Position numbers and translations under genes: made by a program. A stretch of 30,510 nucleotides of DNA, taken from positions 1-30,510 of the IMG/VR virus record IMGVR_UViG_3300027851_000093; one strand, 5' to 3'. The first letter of the stretch is position 1; every line of letters starts with the position of its first letter. Under the pieces are notes generated by a model. The model was not told where the DNA came from. It ran no database searches and saw only the letters and a program-made list of their open reading frames with translations. Of this stretch, positions 1 to 7,333 are shown in pieces. The DNA is from a virus.

Positions 1-1
1 C

Positions 2-30
2 AACCCGCCCGAGAAATCGCGGCGGGTTTT
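2..30 (+). terminator. Rho-independent terminator at the left edge
   Basis: An 8-bp perfect inverted repeat (AACCCGCC at 2-9, GGCGGGTT at 21-28) encloses an 11-nt loop and runs into a T-tract. It should end transcription of a gene left of the window. The bases after it (TTTTGCATT, then GAGGC) closely match those after the terminator at 12196-12222. Confidence 0.8.
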
Positions 31-71
31 GCATTTGAGGCGCGGGACGGCGAAAGCCACTGCGACACGCG

Positions 72-605
72 ATGAACTTCTATGTGTACGAACTAATCGA
101 CCCGCGAGATGGTTCGGTGTTCTACGTGGGTAAAGGCCAGAGATCACGCATCAAGGCGCATGAAGCCGAAGCCCGCAAAGGCAAGCAATCCCCAAAGTGC
201 GAAATCATCCGCGCGATATGGGCAGGCGGTCATCAAGTCCAGTCGCGGATCGTTAAGCGATTCAAGACAGACATTGAGGCGTATAAATACGAAGCCGAGC
301 GGATCGCTGAGATTGGCCGTGACAAGTTGACGAACCGCCGCGATGGCGGGATCGGTGGCCGCGTAAAGTTTGGGGCGGTGGTTTTGCTTGAGGAGGCGAA
401 AAACCTTCTGTGGTGTATCAAGCAGTGGGCAAAGCTGGGAAGCTTCGCCAAAGTTTCGCTAGGCGCTCTTGGCGAAATCGACATGATCCCGATCATTCAA
501 GGATACAAAGACCGGATTGCTGAAATCGCCAAAACGACTGGATGGCAACCCATCATTGAGGAGGGCGAACGTCTAGGCATCGTGGTTGAGGTGAGCCATG
601 CCTAG
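72..605 (+). CDS. GIY-YIG family endonuclease, probably free-standing homing endonuclease
   Basis: This 177-aa protein opens with a GIY-YIG nuclease core. YVYELIDP at residues 4-11 is the first motif strand, YVGKG at 18-22 is the second, followed by a basic helix with R/K/H residues. A conserved acidic helix (YKYEAERI) comes near 70-77 and TNRRDGGIGG near 86-95. GIY-YIG enzymes cut DNA, and phage free-standing versions usually act as homing endonucleases. The C-terminal half, about residues 100-177, is not recognised and may bind the target. The gene lies between a terminator and the terminase genes, and its stop overlaps the next start by 8 bases (598-605). No strong Shine-Dalgarno is seen before the ATG at 72. 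A repair or defence nuclease is the alternative. The fold is fairly certain and the homing role is inferred from placement. Confidence 0.75.
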   Translation: MNFYVYELIDPRDGSVFYVGKGQRSRIKAHEAEARKGKQSPKCEIIRAIWAGGHQVQSRIVKRFKTDIEAYKYEAERIAEIGRDKLTNRRDGGIGGRVKFGAVVLLEEAKNLLWCIKQWAKLGSFAKVSLGALGEIDMIPIIQGYKDRIAEIAKTTGWQPIIEEGERLGIVVEVSHA

Positions 606-843
606 AAAGGGTCGCCCAGCTGGCTTTCGCATGGACGATAGCCACAGGACTAAAATCGCAAACTCGCAAATTCTCAACAGGTTAATTGGCCACGTCGAAG
701 GAACCGTTGAGTTGAGCGGCTCACAAGTCACCGCAGGCATCGCGCTGTTGAAAAAGGTGCTGCCAGACTTGTCCAGCAACGAAGTTCACGGGACAGGAAA
801 AGACGGCTCACACGTCCTGACCATCAAGTGGGCCGATGACTGA
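598..843 (+). CDS. Putative terminase small subunit
   Basis: This short basic protein (81 aa) lies directly upstream of, and overlaps by 8 bases, the large terminase gene, the usual place for the small terminase subunit that recognises packaging DNA. The sequence starts MPRKGRPAGF and contains a helical segment (residues 20-40) followed by SGSQVTAGIALLKKVLPDL. That second segment resembles the C-terminal helices of small terminase-like proteins, with a typical phrase for counting multimeric subunits before the large subunit. It ends HVLTIKWADD. The GAGG at 588-591 is a good Shine-Dalgarno for the ATG at 598. It is shorter than most small terminases, so the assignment rests mainly on position. 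Confidence 0.6.
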   Translation: MPRKGRPAGFRMDDSHRTKIANSQILNRLIGHVEGTVELSGSQVTAGIALLKKVLPDLSSNEVHGTGKDGSHVLTIKWADD

Positions 844-2095
844 GGTAGTCATACCCTACGCGCCGCGCCCGCAGATGAAGGCATTCCACGCGCGCAAGGA
901 ACGCTTCGCCTGCCTCGTCGCACATCGCCGCTTCGGCAAGACCGTGGGCGCAATCAACGACCTGATCAGGGACGCCACGAAGATCAAGCGCGATAACGTC
1001 CGCGTCGGCTACATCGCGCCGTTCTACAATCAGGCCAAGGCCATCGCATGGGACTACGTGAAGCACTTCACGTCCGTCATTCCTGGCATGTCCTACAACG
1101 AAAGCGAACTGCGGGCTGACTTCCCCAACGGTGCAAGGCTTCGCCTGTTCGGTGCCGACAACTACGATGCCATGCGCGGGCTATACTTCGACGCGGTTGT
1201 CTTGGATGAACCCGCAGACTTCCCCGCCAATGCGTGGCCGACGGTGATCCGCCCTGCGCTGGCAGATCGGCAGGGACGGGCAACGTTCATCGGAACGCCA
1301 AAGGGCAAGAACGAGTTCTGGGAAATCTACGATAAGGCAACACGTGACCCCGACTGGTTCACGCTGATGCTCCGCGCGTCCGAAACCGCGATCCTGCCGC
1401 AGATCGAACTGAACGACGCGCTAAAGACCCTCGGCCCTGATCGGTATGACCAAGAGTTTGAATGCAGCTTTGAAGCCGCAATCATCGGGGCATACTACGG
1501 CAAGGTAATGCGGGAGATGACGGAAGCGGGGCGCATTCGCCGCGTCCTGCATGATCCGGCCATCGGCGTAGTGACCGCGTGGGACTTGGGGATGAGCGAC
1601 ACCACGTCAATCATCTTCGCGCAGTATGTCGGAACCGAAATTCGGATCATCGACCACATTGAGGAAAGCGGGCAGGGGCTGGCTTACTACGCCAAGCTGC
1701 TTGCGGAAAAGCCGTATAACTACCTGTGCCACGTGCTGCCACATGATGCACGGGTGCGGGAACTTGGCACGGGCGTGAGCCGCGTTGAAACGCTGGAAAG
1801 CCTCGGGGTGCGGAATATCAGCATCTGCCCGAATGTCCCGATTGAGGACGGCATCCAGCAAGTCAGGCTTGCACTGCAACGGACCTACATCGACGAGGGC
1901 TGTAACAGGCTGATCGAAAGCCTGCGGCAGTATCAGCGCGATTGGGACGAGAAGGGCAAGACGTGGCGGTCACGTCCTCGCCACGACTGGACAAGCCATA
2001 GCGCAGACAGCGCGCGGTATCTGTTCGTCGGATACCAGCCTGTCGCGGACGAATGGGGCAAGCCTCTGCGGCGGGCGCTAAAGGGTTTCGCATGA
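836..2095 (+). CDS. terL: Terminase large subunit (ATPase-nuclease)
   Basis: This is the DNA-packaging motor, which translocates phage DNA through the portal and cuts it. At 419 aa it has normal length. The ATPase domain shows a Walker A motif, AHRRFGKT, at residues 29-36 and a Walker B motif, VVLDE, at 121-125. A coupling-like segment FIGTPKGKNEFWE follows near 150-165. The RNase H-like nuclease half starts near VVTAWDLGMSD, with Asp250 a probable metal ligand, and ends with DWTSHSADSARY near 384-396, which supplies the late acidic residue. The start overlaps the putative small subunit and the stop overlaps the next gene as ATGA, so the three genes are probably translationally coupled. It fits the terminases of SU10/P22-type podoviruses, although the exact packaging type cannot be read from sequence alone. 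Confidence 0.95.
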   Translation: MTEVVIPYAPRPQMKAFHARKERFACLVAHRRFGKTVGAINDLIRDATKIKRDNVRVGYIAPFYNQAKAIAWDYVKHFTSVIPGMSYNESELRADFPNGARLRLFGADNYDAMRGLYFDAVVLDEPADFPANAWPTVIRPALADRQGRATFIGTPKGKNEFWEIYDKATRDPDWFTLMLRASETAILPQIELNDALKTLGPDRYDQEFECSFEAAIIGAYYGKVMREMTEAGRIRRVLHDPAIGVVTAWDLGMSDTTSIIFAQYVGTEIRIIDHIEESGQGLAYYAKLLAEKPYNYLCHVLPHDARVRELGTGVSRVETLESLGVRNISICPNVPIEDGIQQVRLALQRTYIDEGCNRLIESLRQYQRDWDEKGKTWRSRPRHDWTSHSADSARYLFVGYQPVADEWGKPLRRALKGFA

Positions 2096-3240
2096 GCATT
2101 TGGGATTACTTCACGCCGGAAGCGGGGCAAGCGCGCCGCCAATGGCTAGAGGGGCAGGCCGATGGCTTGCTGACCTACGTGCCGCCCGAACTCCGTCCTT
2201 GGCTTGGCATTGCAAACGAGTTGAACCCCGTCACCAGCATGGAGCGGGCCGGATCGTCCGCGCGTCGTGTGGCTGACCCGTCGCTGTCGGGATGGGAACG
2301 CATGGCGGCGGTGGGGGATACGGCCAGCAACATGGCGGCGGTTGTCGCGCCGATGGTTGCGGGGGCCAAGGGCGCGGTTCCTGCGGTGCAGGCTGCGGAA
2401 GACGCGCTTATGGGCTGGTCCACGGCGGCGGGTGTGCCGGGGTTCATCGCGGATGAAGCTGGCAACTTGCGGCTCGGTGCTTCGGATGCAGTTGCCACGC
2501 GCGGCGCGCAGATCATGGACATGCTCAAGGCAGGCCGTGGCGCGGAAGTCACCGACGACATGCTGGACATGGGCGATCCGGTGGCAAACGCGCGGCTGAA
2601 CGAATGGCTGTTTAACAACTACGACCTGCCGATGGATGCGGCTTCGCGGGCAGCGCGCAAGGCGGAAATGGGCTTTGACGCTGACCTTATGCACGGCACG
2701 GATGCTATTTTCCCGGCGTTTAAATTGGGCGATGGCTCAAATACTGGCGTATCTGCCCCGGCAGTTTTCTTAACTGATAGTCGCAATGTGGCGCAGTCAT
2801 ATGGCGATAACGTAATGGACGTTTCCGCCCGGATTGAACAGCCGCTAACCTTTGACTTTGGGGGGAAATCTACAGCTTATTTTGACGGCGCGACCAGAAC
2901 CCCAAGCGACCTTGCAAAACGGGTTAGTGAAGTTGCAAGCGACGTTCGCGGCAACGCTTTAGACCCCGAAAGTGATCTTGCATATGACTTGCAGGACGTT
3001 GGCTTTGACTACCTGTGGAATACCGACATTGACGCCGCAGAAATGCGGAATGTGGTGGATAGCGCCGGATCAATGTTTGGCGGAGACGTCGCAAATAACG
3101 TCGCCGTATTTGACCCGCGAAACATCCGCCTGCGATCTGCCCGCTTCGACCCACGCCTCGCGCATCTTCGCAACCTAAGCGCGGCTGTCGCCTTCGCCCC
3201 GTTTGTCGGCCTTCTCGGCCAAGACCCCGAAGCCAACTGA
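2092..3240 (+). CDS. Phage protein with C-terminal ADP-ribosyltransferase-like (polyvalent-type) domain
   Basis: The protein has 382 residues from the ATG that overlaps the terminase stop as ATGA. Residues 1-130 are Ala/Gly-rich and start SIWDYFTPEAGQ, like proteins beside terminase genes in other podophages. Residues about 185-355 resemble the ART family of phage polyvalent proteins: a lead-in RAARKAEMGFDADLMHGT with His201-Gly-Thr, a glycine/phenylalanine strand GVSAPAVFLTD, then A-x-SYG with Tyr237, and a final strand AVFDPRNIRL near 338-347. In the family a Gln or Glu usually sits just before the final strand, and here that place seems to be Asn336, so activity is uncertain. The ART part uses more A/T-ending codons than its surroundings, suggesting separate acquisition. 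If packaged, it could be injected to modify host proteins. That role is inference. Confidence 0.7.
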   Translation: MSIWDYFTPEAGQARRQWLEGQADGLLTYVPPELRPWLGIANELNPVTSMERAGSSARRVADPSLSGWERMAAVGDTASNMAAVVAPMVAGAKGAVPAVQAAEDALMGWSTAAGVPGFIADEAGNLRLGASDAVATRGAQIMDMLKAGRGAEVTDDMLDMGDPVANARLNEWLFNNYDLPMDAASRAARKAEMGFDADLMHGTDAIFPAFKLGDGSNTGVSAPAVFLTDSRNVAQSYGDNVMDVSARIEQPLTFDFGGKSTAYFDGATRTPSDLAKRVSEVASDVRGNALDPESDLAYDLQDVGFDYLWNTDIDAAEMRNVVDSAGSMFGGDVANNVAVFDPRNIRLRSARFDPRLAHLRNLSAAVAFAPFVGLLGQDPEAN

Positions 3241-3249
3241 GGCAATCCC

Positions 3250-3333
3250 ATGAAAAAACCCGTCTTCAAGCCCTGCAAGGGCTGTCCTTCGCCTGCGAAG
3301 TGCAAAGCCGCTGGCAAGTGCAAGGCTAAGTGA
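3250..3333 (+). CDS. 27-aa Lys/Cys-rich peptide, possible zinc-binding knuckle
   Basis: This tiny gene encodes 27 residues with four cysteines in the order C-x2-C-x5-C-x4-C and eight lysines, ending in KCKAK. The TGA at 3331-3333 overlaps the ATG of the adaptor gene by one base (TGATG), the coupling style seen throughout this operon, which supports it being real. It starts 10 bases after the ART gene. Cys spacing suggests binding of one metal ion, but no family is recognised. It was chosen because it exactly fills the gap between two coupled genes. Confidence 0.6.
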   Translation: MKKPVFKPCKGCPSPAKCKAAGKCKAK

Positions 3334-3947
3334 TGGCACTCGCCACCTTCGCGGACCTGAAAAGCGCCATCGCGGATTTTCTCAATCGCGATGACCTCAC
3401 GGCGGTGATCCCGTCCTTCGTCGCGCTGTGCGAAGCGGACATGAACCGCAAGCTGCGCGCAATCCCGATGGAAACCCGATCCACGGCCACGCTGGACGCG
3501 CAGTATTCCAGCCTGCCCACGGATTGGCTTGAGACGATCAGCATTCGCATCAGCGGCGCGGACCAAAGGCTCACGCTGGCATCGCTGGCCGAGATTGCCG
3601 ACCTGCGCGCATGGAACGACGACGAAGCGGGCAAGCCCACGCATTACGCGCACGTCGCGGGCGGGTTGGAACTGTATCCGACGCCGGATGATACATACAC
3701 GGCGGAACTGGTGTATTACGCCAAGCCTGCGGCCCTGTCTGCGGATGGGGATGATAACTGGATACTCACCAGCCATCCCGACGCCTACCTTTACGGGTCG
3801 CTGATGCATTCCGCGCCGTATCTGAAGGACGATCCTCGGATTTCGGTATGGGCCGAGCTTTACGCCAACGCCATCGCGTCGATCAACCAAGCCTCGCAGG
3901 ACGCCAAGCACAGCGGCACGGGGCTTCGTCTACGGTTCAAGCGATGA
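3333..3947 (+). CDS. Head-to-tail adaptor protein (SU10/gp6-like)
   Basis: The 204-aa protein is the likely adaptor ring that sits under the portal and joins the capsid to the tail. Its start, MALATFADLKSAIADFLNR, followed by a helical segment with CEADMNRKLR at about 34-43 and a beta section (LPTDWLETISIRI), is typical of podophage adaptor proteins. The phrase GGLELYPTPDDTYTAELVYYAKP around 110-132 and a C-terminal helix with HPDAYLYGSLMHSAPYLKDD near 145-165 are also characteristic. The ATG at 3333 is preferred over an in-frame GTG at 3330 because it overlaps the stop of the Cys-rich peptide. Its own stop overlaps the next start as ATGA. Confidence 0.75.
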   Translation: MALATFADLKSAIADFLNRDDLTAVIPSFVALCEADMNRKLRAIPMETRSTATLDAQYSSLPTDWLETISIRISGADQRLTLASLAEIADLRAWNDDEAGKPTHYAHVAGGLELYPTPDDTYTAELVYYAKPAALSADGDDNWILTSHPDAYLYGSLMHSAPYLKDDPRISVWAELYANAIASINQASQDAKHSGTGLRLRFKR

Positions 3948-4111
3948 CATGGACGACGCAGCCGAACCAGCCGGAAGCATGGGCCTCATGGCTTCTGCAA
4001 GACGGCCAATGGTCTGACAGCGGGTTCTGGGACGATACGCAGGTCTGGGATGACGGGCTGACGTGGGCCGAAGTGCCGAACCAATCCGAGACATGGACGC
4101 CGCAGGGGTAA
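3944..4111 (+). CDS. 55-aa tryptophan-rich small phage protein
   Basis: This is a short acidic protein with eight tryptophans in 55 residues. Two similar segments, PNQPEAW near the start and PNQSETW near the end, suggest an internal repeat. The ATG overlaps the adaptor stop as ATGA, so it is expected to be translated. No signal peptide or membrane segment is present. Its place between the adaptor and the fibre gene points to a minor virion or tail-assembly role, but no function is recognised. Confidence 0.6.
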   Translation: MTWTTQPNQPEAWASWLLQDGQWSDSGFWDDTQVWDDGLTWAEVPNQSETWTPQG

Positions 4112-4114
4112 ATC

Positions 4115-5251
4115 ATGCCGACACTCACGACGACTTACGGGTTCAGCAAGCCAACCATCGGCGGCGACGGTGACGATTGGGGCGATGACATCAATCTGAC
4201 GTTTGACATGCTGGACGACATTCTCGACGGCACGTCGCCCATCACCCCAGCGGCGGGCAATGACATCGAAATCCGTGGCACGAATGCGGCGACGAACACT
4301 GTCACGACGCTGCTGACGCTCAATTCGCAGTCATCGGGAACGCCTGCGGCTGGCATCGGCGCGGGCTTGGCTTTCGCGGCGGAAACGGCGGCGGGCAATA
4401 CCGAAGTCGGGGTTGTGCTGGAAGCTGTCACGACTGACGTGACAGGGGCAAGCGAGGACTTTGACCTCGTGATCAAGACAATGGCAGCGGGCGCGGCGGC
4501 GGCTGAGCGGTTGCGTCTGTCGTCTTCGGTGGCAACCTTCGCCACGGGCATCAACATGACTGCGGGTGGCTTGCAACGGGGCGGCGTGAATGCCTACGCT
4601 CTGCGGTCTGTCACATACCTCACCAGCGGCACGGCGGCGACCTATACCACGCCCACGGGGTGCCGTGCGCTGCGTGTGACGGCTATCGGTGCAGGTGGTG
4701 GCGGTGGCGGCGTTGACGGGCAGGGAGCAGGCACGGCAGCGGCAGGCGGTGGCGGTGGCCCCGGCGCTGAGGTCGTGAAGTTCATCACATCGCCGGAAGC
4801 GAGCTACACCTACACCATCGGCGCGGCTGGCACGGGTGGCGCAGCGGGGGCCAATGACGGCGCGGCTGGCGGCAACACGACCTTTGCGGGCGGGGCTGTA
4901 AACCTTGCTGCGAATGGCGGCGCGGGCGGTGCTGGCATCACTGGCGCTTCTGGCAACACCTCCGGCGGGGCGGGTGCTGGCGGCACGGGAACGGGCGGCG
5001 ACCTCAACATCGAAGGCAGCCGTCAAGCGCGCGCGCGCACGGTCGGGTCAACGATTTACATCGGCGGGCTTGGTGGCAGCACCCGCTTTGGCGCGGGCGG
5101 AAACTCTGGTTCGATCCTCGCCGATGGCGCGGGTCAGGCGGCGTCTGGCTATGGCTCAGGCGGCGGTGGCGCAAGCGTTGCGGGCGCGGCGACGAACTAC
5201 GCAGGCGGCGACGGCACGGGTGGCCTGATCATCGTGGAGGAATATTTCTGA
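4115..5251 (+). CDS. Tail fibre-like protein with glycine-rich C-terminal domain
   Basis: The 378-aa protein looks like a fibre or receptor-binding component. The N-terminus, TYGFSKPTIGGDGDDWGDDIN at about 6-26, is a common phage fibre attachment phrase. Residues 30-160 are beta-rich repeats of the kind seen in fibre shafts. From about 175 the typical glycine-rich domain starts with TAATYTTPTGCRALRVTAIG followed by a long Gly/Ala run (GGGGG appears twice), then SYTYTIGAAGTGG and many GGAGG units to the end. Such domains form compact Gly-rich folds at fibre tips. The stop overlaps the next gene by one base (TGATG). The beta-helix protein at 18449 is a second candidate receptor-binding protein, so this may be a shorter accessory fibre. 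Confidence 0.75.
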   Translation: MPTLTTTYGFSKPTIGGDGDDWGDDINLTFDMLDDILDGTSPITPAAGNDIEIRGTNAATNTVTTLLTLNSQSSGTPAAGIGAGLAFAAETAAGNTEVGVVLEAVTTDVTGASEDFDLVIKTMAAGAAAAERLRLSSSVATFATGINMTAGGLQRGGVNAYALRSVTYLTSGTAATYTTPTGCRALRVTAIGAGGGGGGVDGQGAGTAAAGGGGGPGAEVVKFITSPEASYTYTIGAAGTGGAAGANDGAAGGNTTFAGGAVNLAANGGAGGAGITGASGNTSGGAGAGGTGTGGDLNIEGSRQARARTVGSTIYIGGLGGSTRFGAGGNSGSILADGAGQAASGYGSGGGGASVAGAATNYAGGDGTGGLIIVEEYF

Positions 5252-5649
5252 TGCGCCTCGTCCAGATCGCCAATGGCAAAGTCGTCAATGCGTCCATCGC
5301 CAAAGCAGGACAGGCCATTCCCCAAGGCTGGATTGCATCGGACACCGCGCAAATCGGGTGGGACGTGGTAAACGGCCAGCCCGTTGCACCTGTGAAGCCC
5401 GCGCCTGCGGTGGTGGTGCCTGACAAGGTATCGCGGTTCCAAGCCCGCGCTGCGCTGATGCAGGCCGGATTGCTGGATCAAGCCGAGGCAGCGGTGGCAC
5501 AGGCTGGACCTCTGGCGCAGTTGGCATGGGCTGACGCGGTGGAGTTTCGCCGCACTTCGCCCACGATCAACGCGCTTGCCCCGGCTTTGGGGCTGACCTC
5601 GCAACAGATTGACGCCCTGTTCATCGCTGCGGCTCAGATCGAGGCGTAA
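5251..5649 (+). CDS. Tail-fibre-associated protein, possible assembly chaperone
   Basis: This 132-aa protein starts one base inside the stop of the fibre gene. The first 45 residues (VQIANGKVVNASI, then IPQGWIA and IGWDVVNGQPV) form a small beta domain frequent in phage tail accessory proteins. A Pro/Ala/Val linker at about 46-60 leads to a helical C-terminal part with VSRFQARAALMQAGL and FRRTSPTINALAPALGL. That helical part recurs in phage tail proteins of unknown role. Position right after the fibre suggests an assembly or attachment partner. The function is inference. Confidence 0.55.
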   Translation: MRLVQIANGKVVNASIAKAGQAIPQGWIASDTAQIGWDVVNGQPVAPVKPAPAVVVPDKVSRFQARAALMQAGLLDQAEAAVAQAGPLAQLAWADAVEFRRTSPTINALAPALGLTSQQIDALFIAAAQIEA

Positions 5650-5651
5650 AC

Positions 5652-7121
5652 ATGCCCCTAGTTCCGCTGCAACTGCCCCCCGGCGTATATCGCAACGGGA
5701 CGGATTACCAATCCGCAGGACGGTGGCGTGATGCCTCGCTTGTGCGGTGGACGGACGGCACGATGCAGCCTGTCGGTGGCTGGCAAAGCAGGACCACGGT
5801 TGCCAGCAACAAGGCCATGCGCGGGGCTTTGGCGTGGCGCACCCTCACGGGGGATAGATGGCTGGCCTTTGGATCGTATGAGAAGCTCTACGTCGCCAAT
5901 CCCGCCGGAACGGTGACGGACATTACACCCGTCGGGTTTACCGCCGGAACATCGGACGCCGAGGTTAACCTTGGCTATGGCGGCGGGTTCTACGGGACGG
6001 GTGTATACGGAACGCCGCGCCCTGACGTGGGCAATTACGGCGAAGCAACGACCTGGGCGATGGACACATTTGGTGAACTGCCCGTGTTCTGCACCCCCGA
6101 CGATGGCGTGATCTACGAGTGGAACCTGAACGTCGCCAATGACGCAACGGCGGTGACGGGTGCGCCTGTTGATAACCTGTCCTGCATGGTGACGGAAGAA
6201 CGGTTTCTGGTCGCTCTGGGGGCGGGTGGAAACCCCCGCAAGGTGCAATGGTCCGACCGTGAAGACAGGAACACGTGGACACCTGCCGGAACGAATGAAG
6301 CCGGTGACATCGAGTTGCAGACTTCGGGCCAGATCATGCTTGGCCTGCGGACCCGTGGGCAATCGCTGATCCTGACCGATCTTGATGCCCATACCATGAC
6401 GTATCTTGGCCCGCCCTTTGTCTATGGGTTTGAGCGTGTCGGGTCGGCGTGTGGTGCTGTCAGCCGCAAATGCGCGGCGGCGGTTGATGCTGGTGTTTTC
6501 TGGATGGGGCGCAGGGGGTTTTACCGCTATGCAGGCGGCGCCGTCGAGGAAATCCCGTGCGAAGTGCTGGACTATGTGTCTGGTAGCCTGAACGACGCGC
6601 AGCAGTCCAAGGTTTACGCGGTCGCCAATGCGCGGTTTTCGGAAATCTGGTGGTTCTATCCCACGTCTTCGGAAAACGACAGCTATGTGGTCTATAACTA
6701 CAAGGAGAACCACTGGTCGATCGGTTCGATTGCCAGAACGGCAGGCGTCGATGCGGGCGTGTTCTCAACGCCTGTATGGTGCGGGACTGACGGGATTGCC
6801 TATAACCATGAGATCGGCAGCACCTATGGCGGGGCTTCGATCTTCGCGGAAAGCGGGGCCATTCAGATCGGGATGGGCGATAACGTCGCCGCCGCGCTGA
6901 TGCTGATCCCCGACGAGGGAACGCAAGGACAGGTCACGGCCACGTTCAAAACCCGCTTCCATCCGAATGACACGGAACGGGAATATGGGCCTTACAGCAT
7001 GGCCAACCCCACGGACGTAAGGTTCACGGGACGGCAGATCGCCATGCGCGTGACGGGAACTGAAGCAAATTGGCGGTGGGGTGTGCCTCGGCTTGAAGTC
7101 AAAGCGGGGGGGCTGCGATGA
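5652..7121 (+). CDS. Tail nozzle / DNA-stabilisation protein (gp10-like beta-propeller)
   Basis: This is a 489-aa virion protein likely to form the tail hub or nozzle that plugs the DNA channel. It begins MPLVPLQLPPGVYRNGTDYQ, with PPGVYRNGT and then RWRDASLVRW(T)DG typical of podophage tail proteins of the gp10/nozzle kind. Repeated blade-like beta units follow, with Trp/Tyr/Gly phrases such as WRTLTGDRWLAFG, RKVQWSDREDRNTWTP and VYNYKENHWSIG, as expected of a beta-propeller. A cluster around 105-125 (GYGGGFYGTGVYG) is glycine/tyrosine-rich. It lies after the fibre genes and couples to the next gene by ATGA. The exact counterpart (nozzle or stabilisation protein) cannot be decided from sequence alone. 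Confidence 0.65.
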   Translation: MPLVPLQLPPGVYRNGTDYQSAGRWRDASLVRWTDGTMQPVGGWQSRTTVASNKAMRGALAWRTLTGDRWLAFGSYEKLYVANPAGTVTDITPVGFTAGTSDAEVNLGYGGGFYGTGVYGTPRPDVGNYGEATTWAMDTFGELPVFCTPDDGVIYEWNLNVANDATAVTGAPVDNLSCMVTEERFLVALGAGGNPRKVQWSDREDRNTWTPAGTNEAGDIELQTSGQIMLGLRTRGQSLILTDLDAHTMTYLGPPFVYGFERVGSACGAVSRKCAAAVDAGVFWMGRRGFYRYAGGAVEEIPCEVLDYVSGSLNDAQQSKVYAVANARFSEIWWFYPTSSENDSYVVYNYKENHWSIGSIARTAGVDAGVFSTPVWCGTDGIAYNHEIGSTYGGASIFAESGAIQIGMGDNVAAALMLIPDEGTQGQVTATFKTRFHPNDTEREYGPYSMANPTDVRFTGRQIAMRVTGTEANWRWGVPRLEVKAGGLR

Positions 7122-7324
7122 AACTTCCGCAACCGCAAGGGCAATACAGCCGCTTGGCCGAAATGGAGCGCAACCGCCAGATTGAAGCGGCGGATGCCCT
7201 GAACTTCAAGCGGAACAAGGACGTGGAAATCGTTGACGGGCGGCTGATCCTTCGCAGCCCGGACGGCACACGCTGGTCCATCACCATCGACAACGCCGGG
7301 GTTATTTCCGGCGCATCCATCTAG
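7118..7324 (+). CDS. 68-aa phage protein of unknown function
   Basis: This small protein starts by ATGA overlap with the tail nozzle gene. Residues 10-35 form a charged amphipathic helix (RLAEMERNRQIEAADALNF), and residues 38-68 form beta strands (VEIVDGRLILRSPDG, then WSITIDNAGVI). The second part resembles a short fibre-like or tail-tip strand unit. Position within the tail block suggests a minor tail or assembly factor. No family is recognised. Confidence 0.6.
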   Translation: MKLPQPQGQYSRLAEMERNRQIEAADALNFKRNKDVEIVDGRLILRSPDGTRWSITIDNAGVISGASI

Positions 7325-7333
7325 GGGCAGAAC

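Noticed and set aside
5027-5040. Alternating GCGCGC tract within the glycine-rich fibre gene, a possible Z-DNA or slippage site
   Set aside because: It is explained by Arg/Ala codons in a GC-rich gene and has no supporting structure around it.
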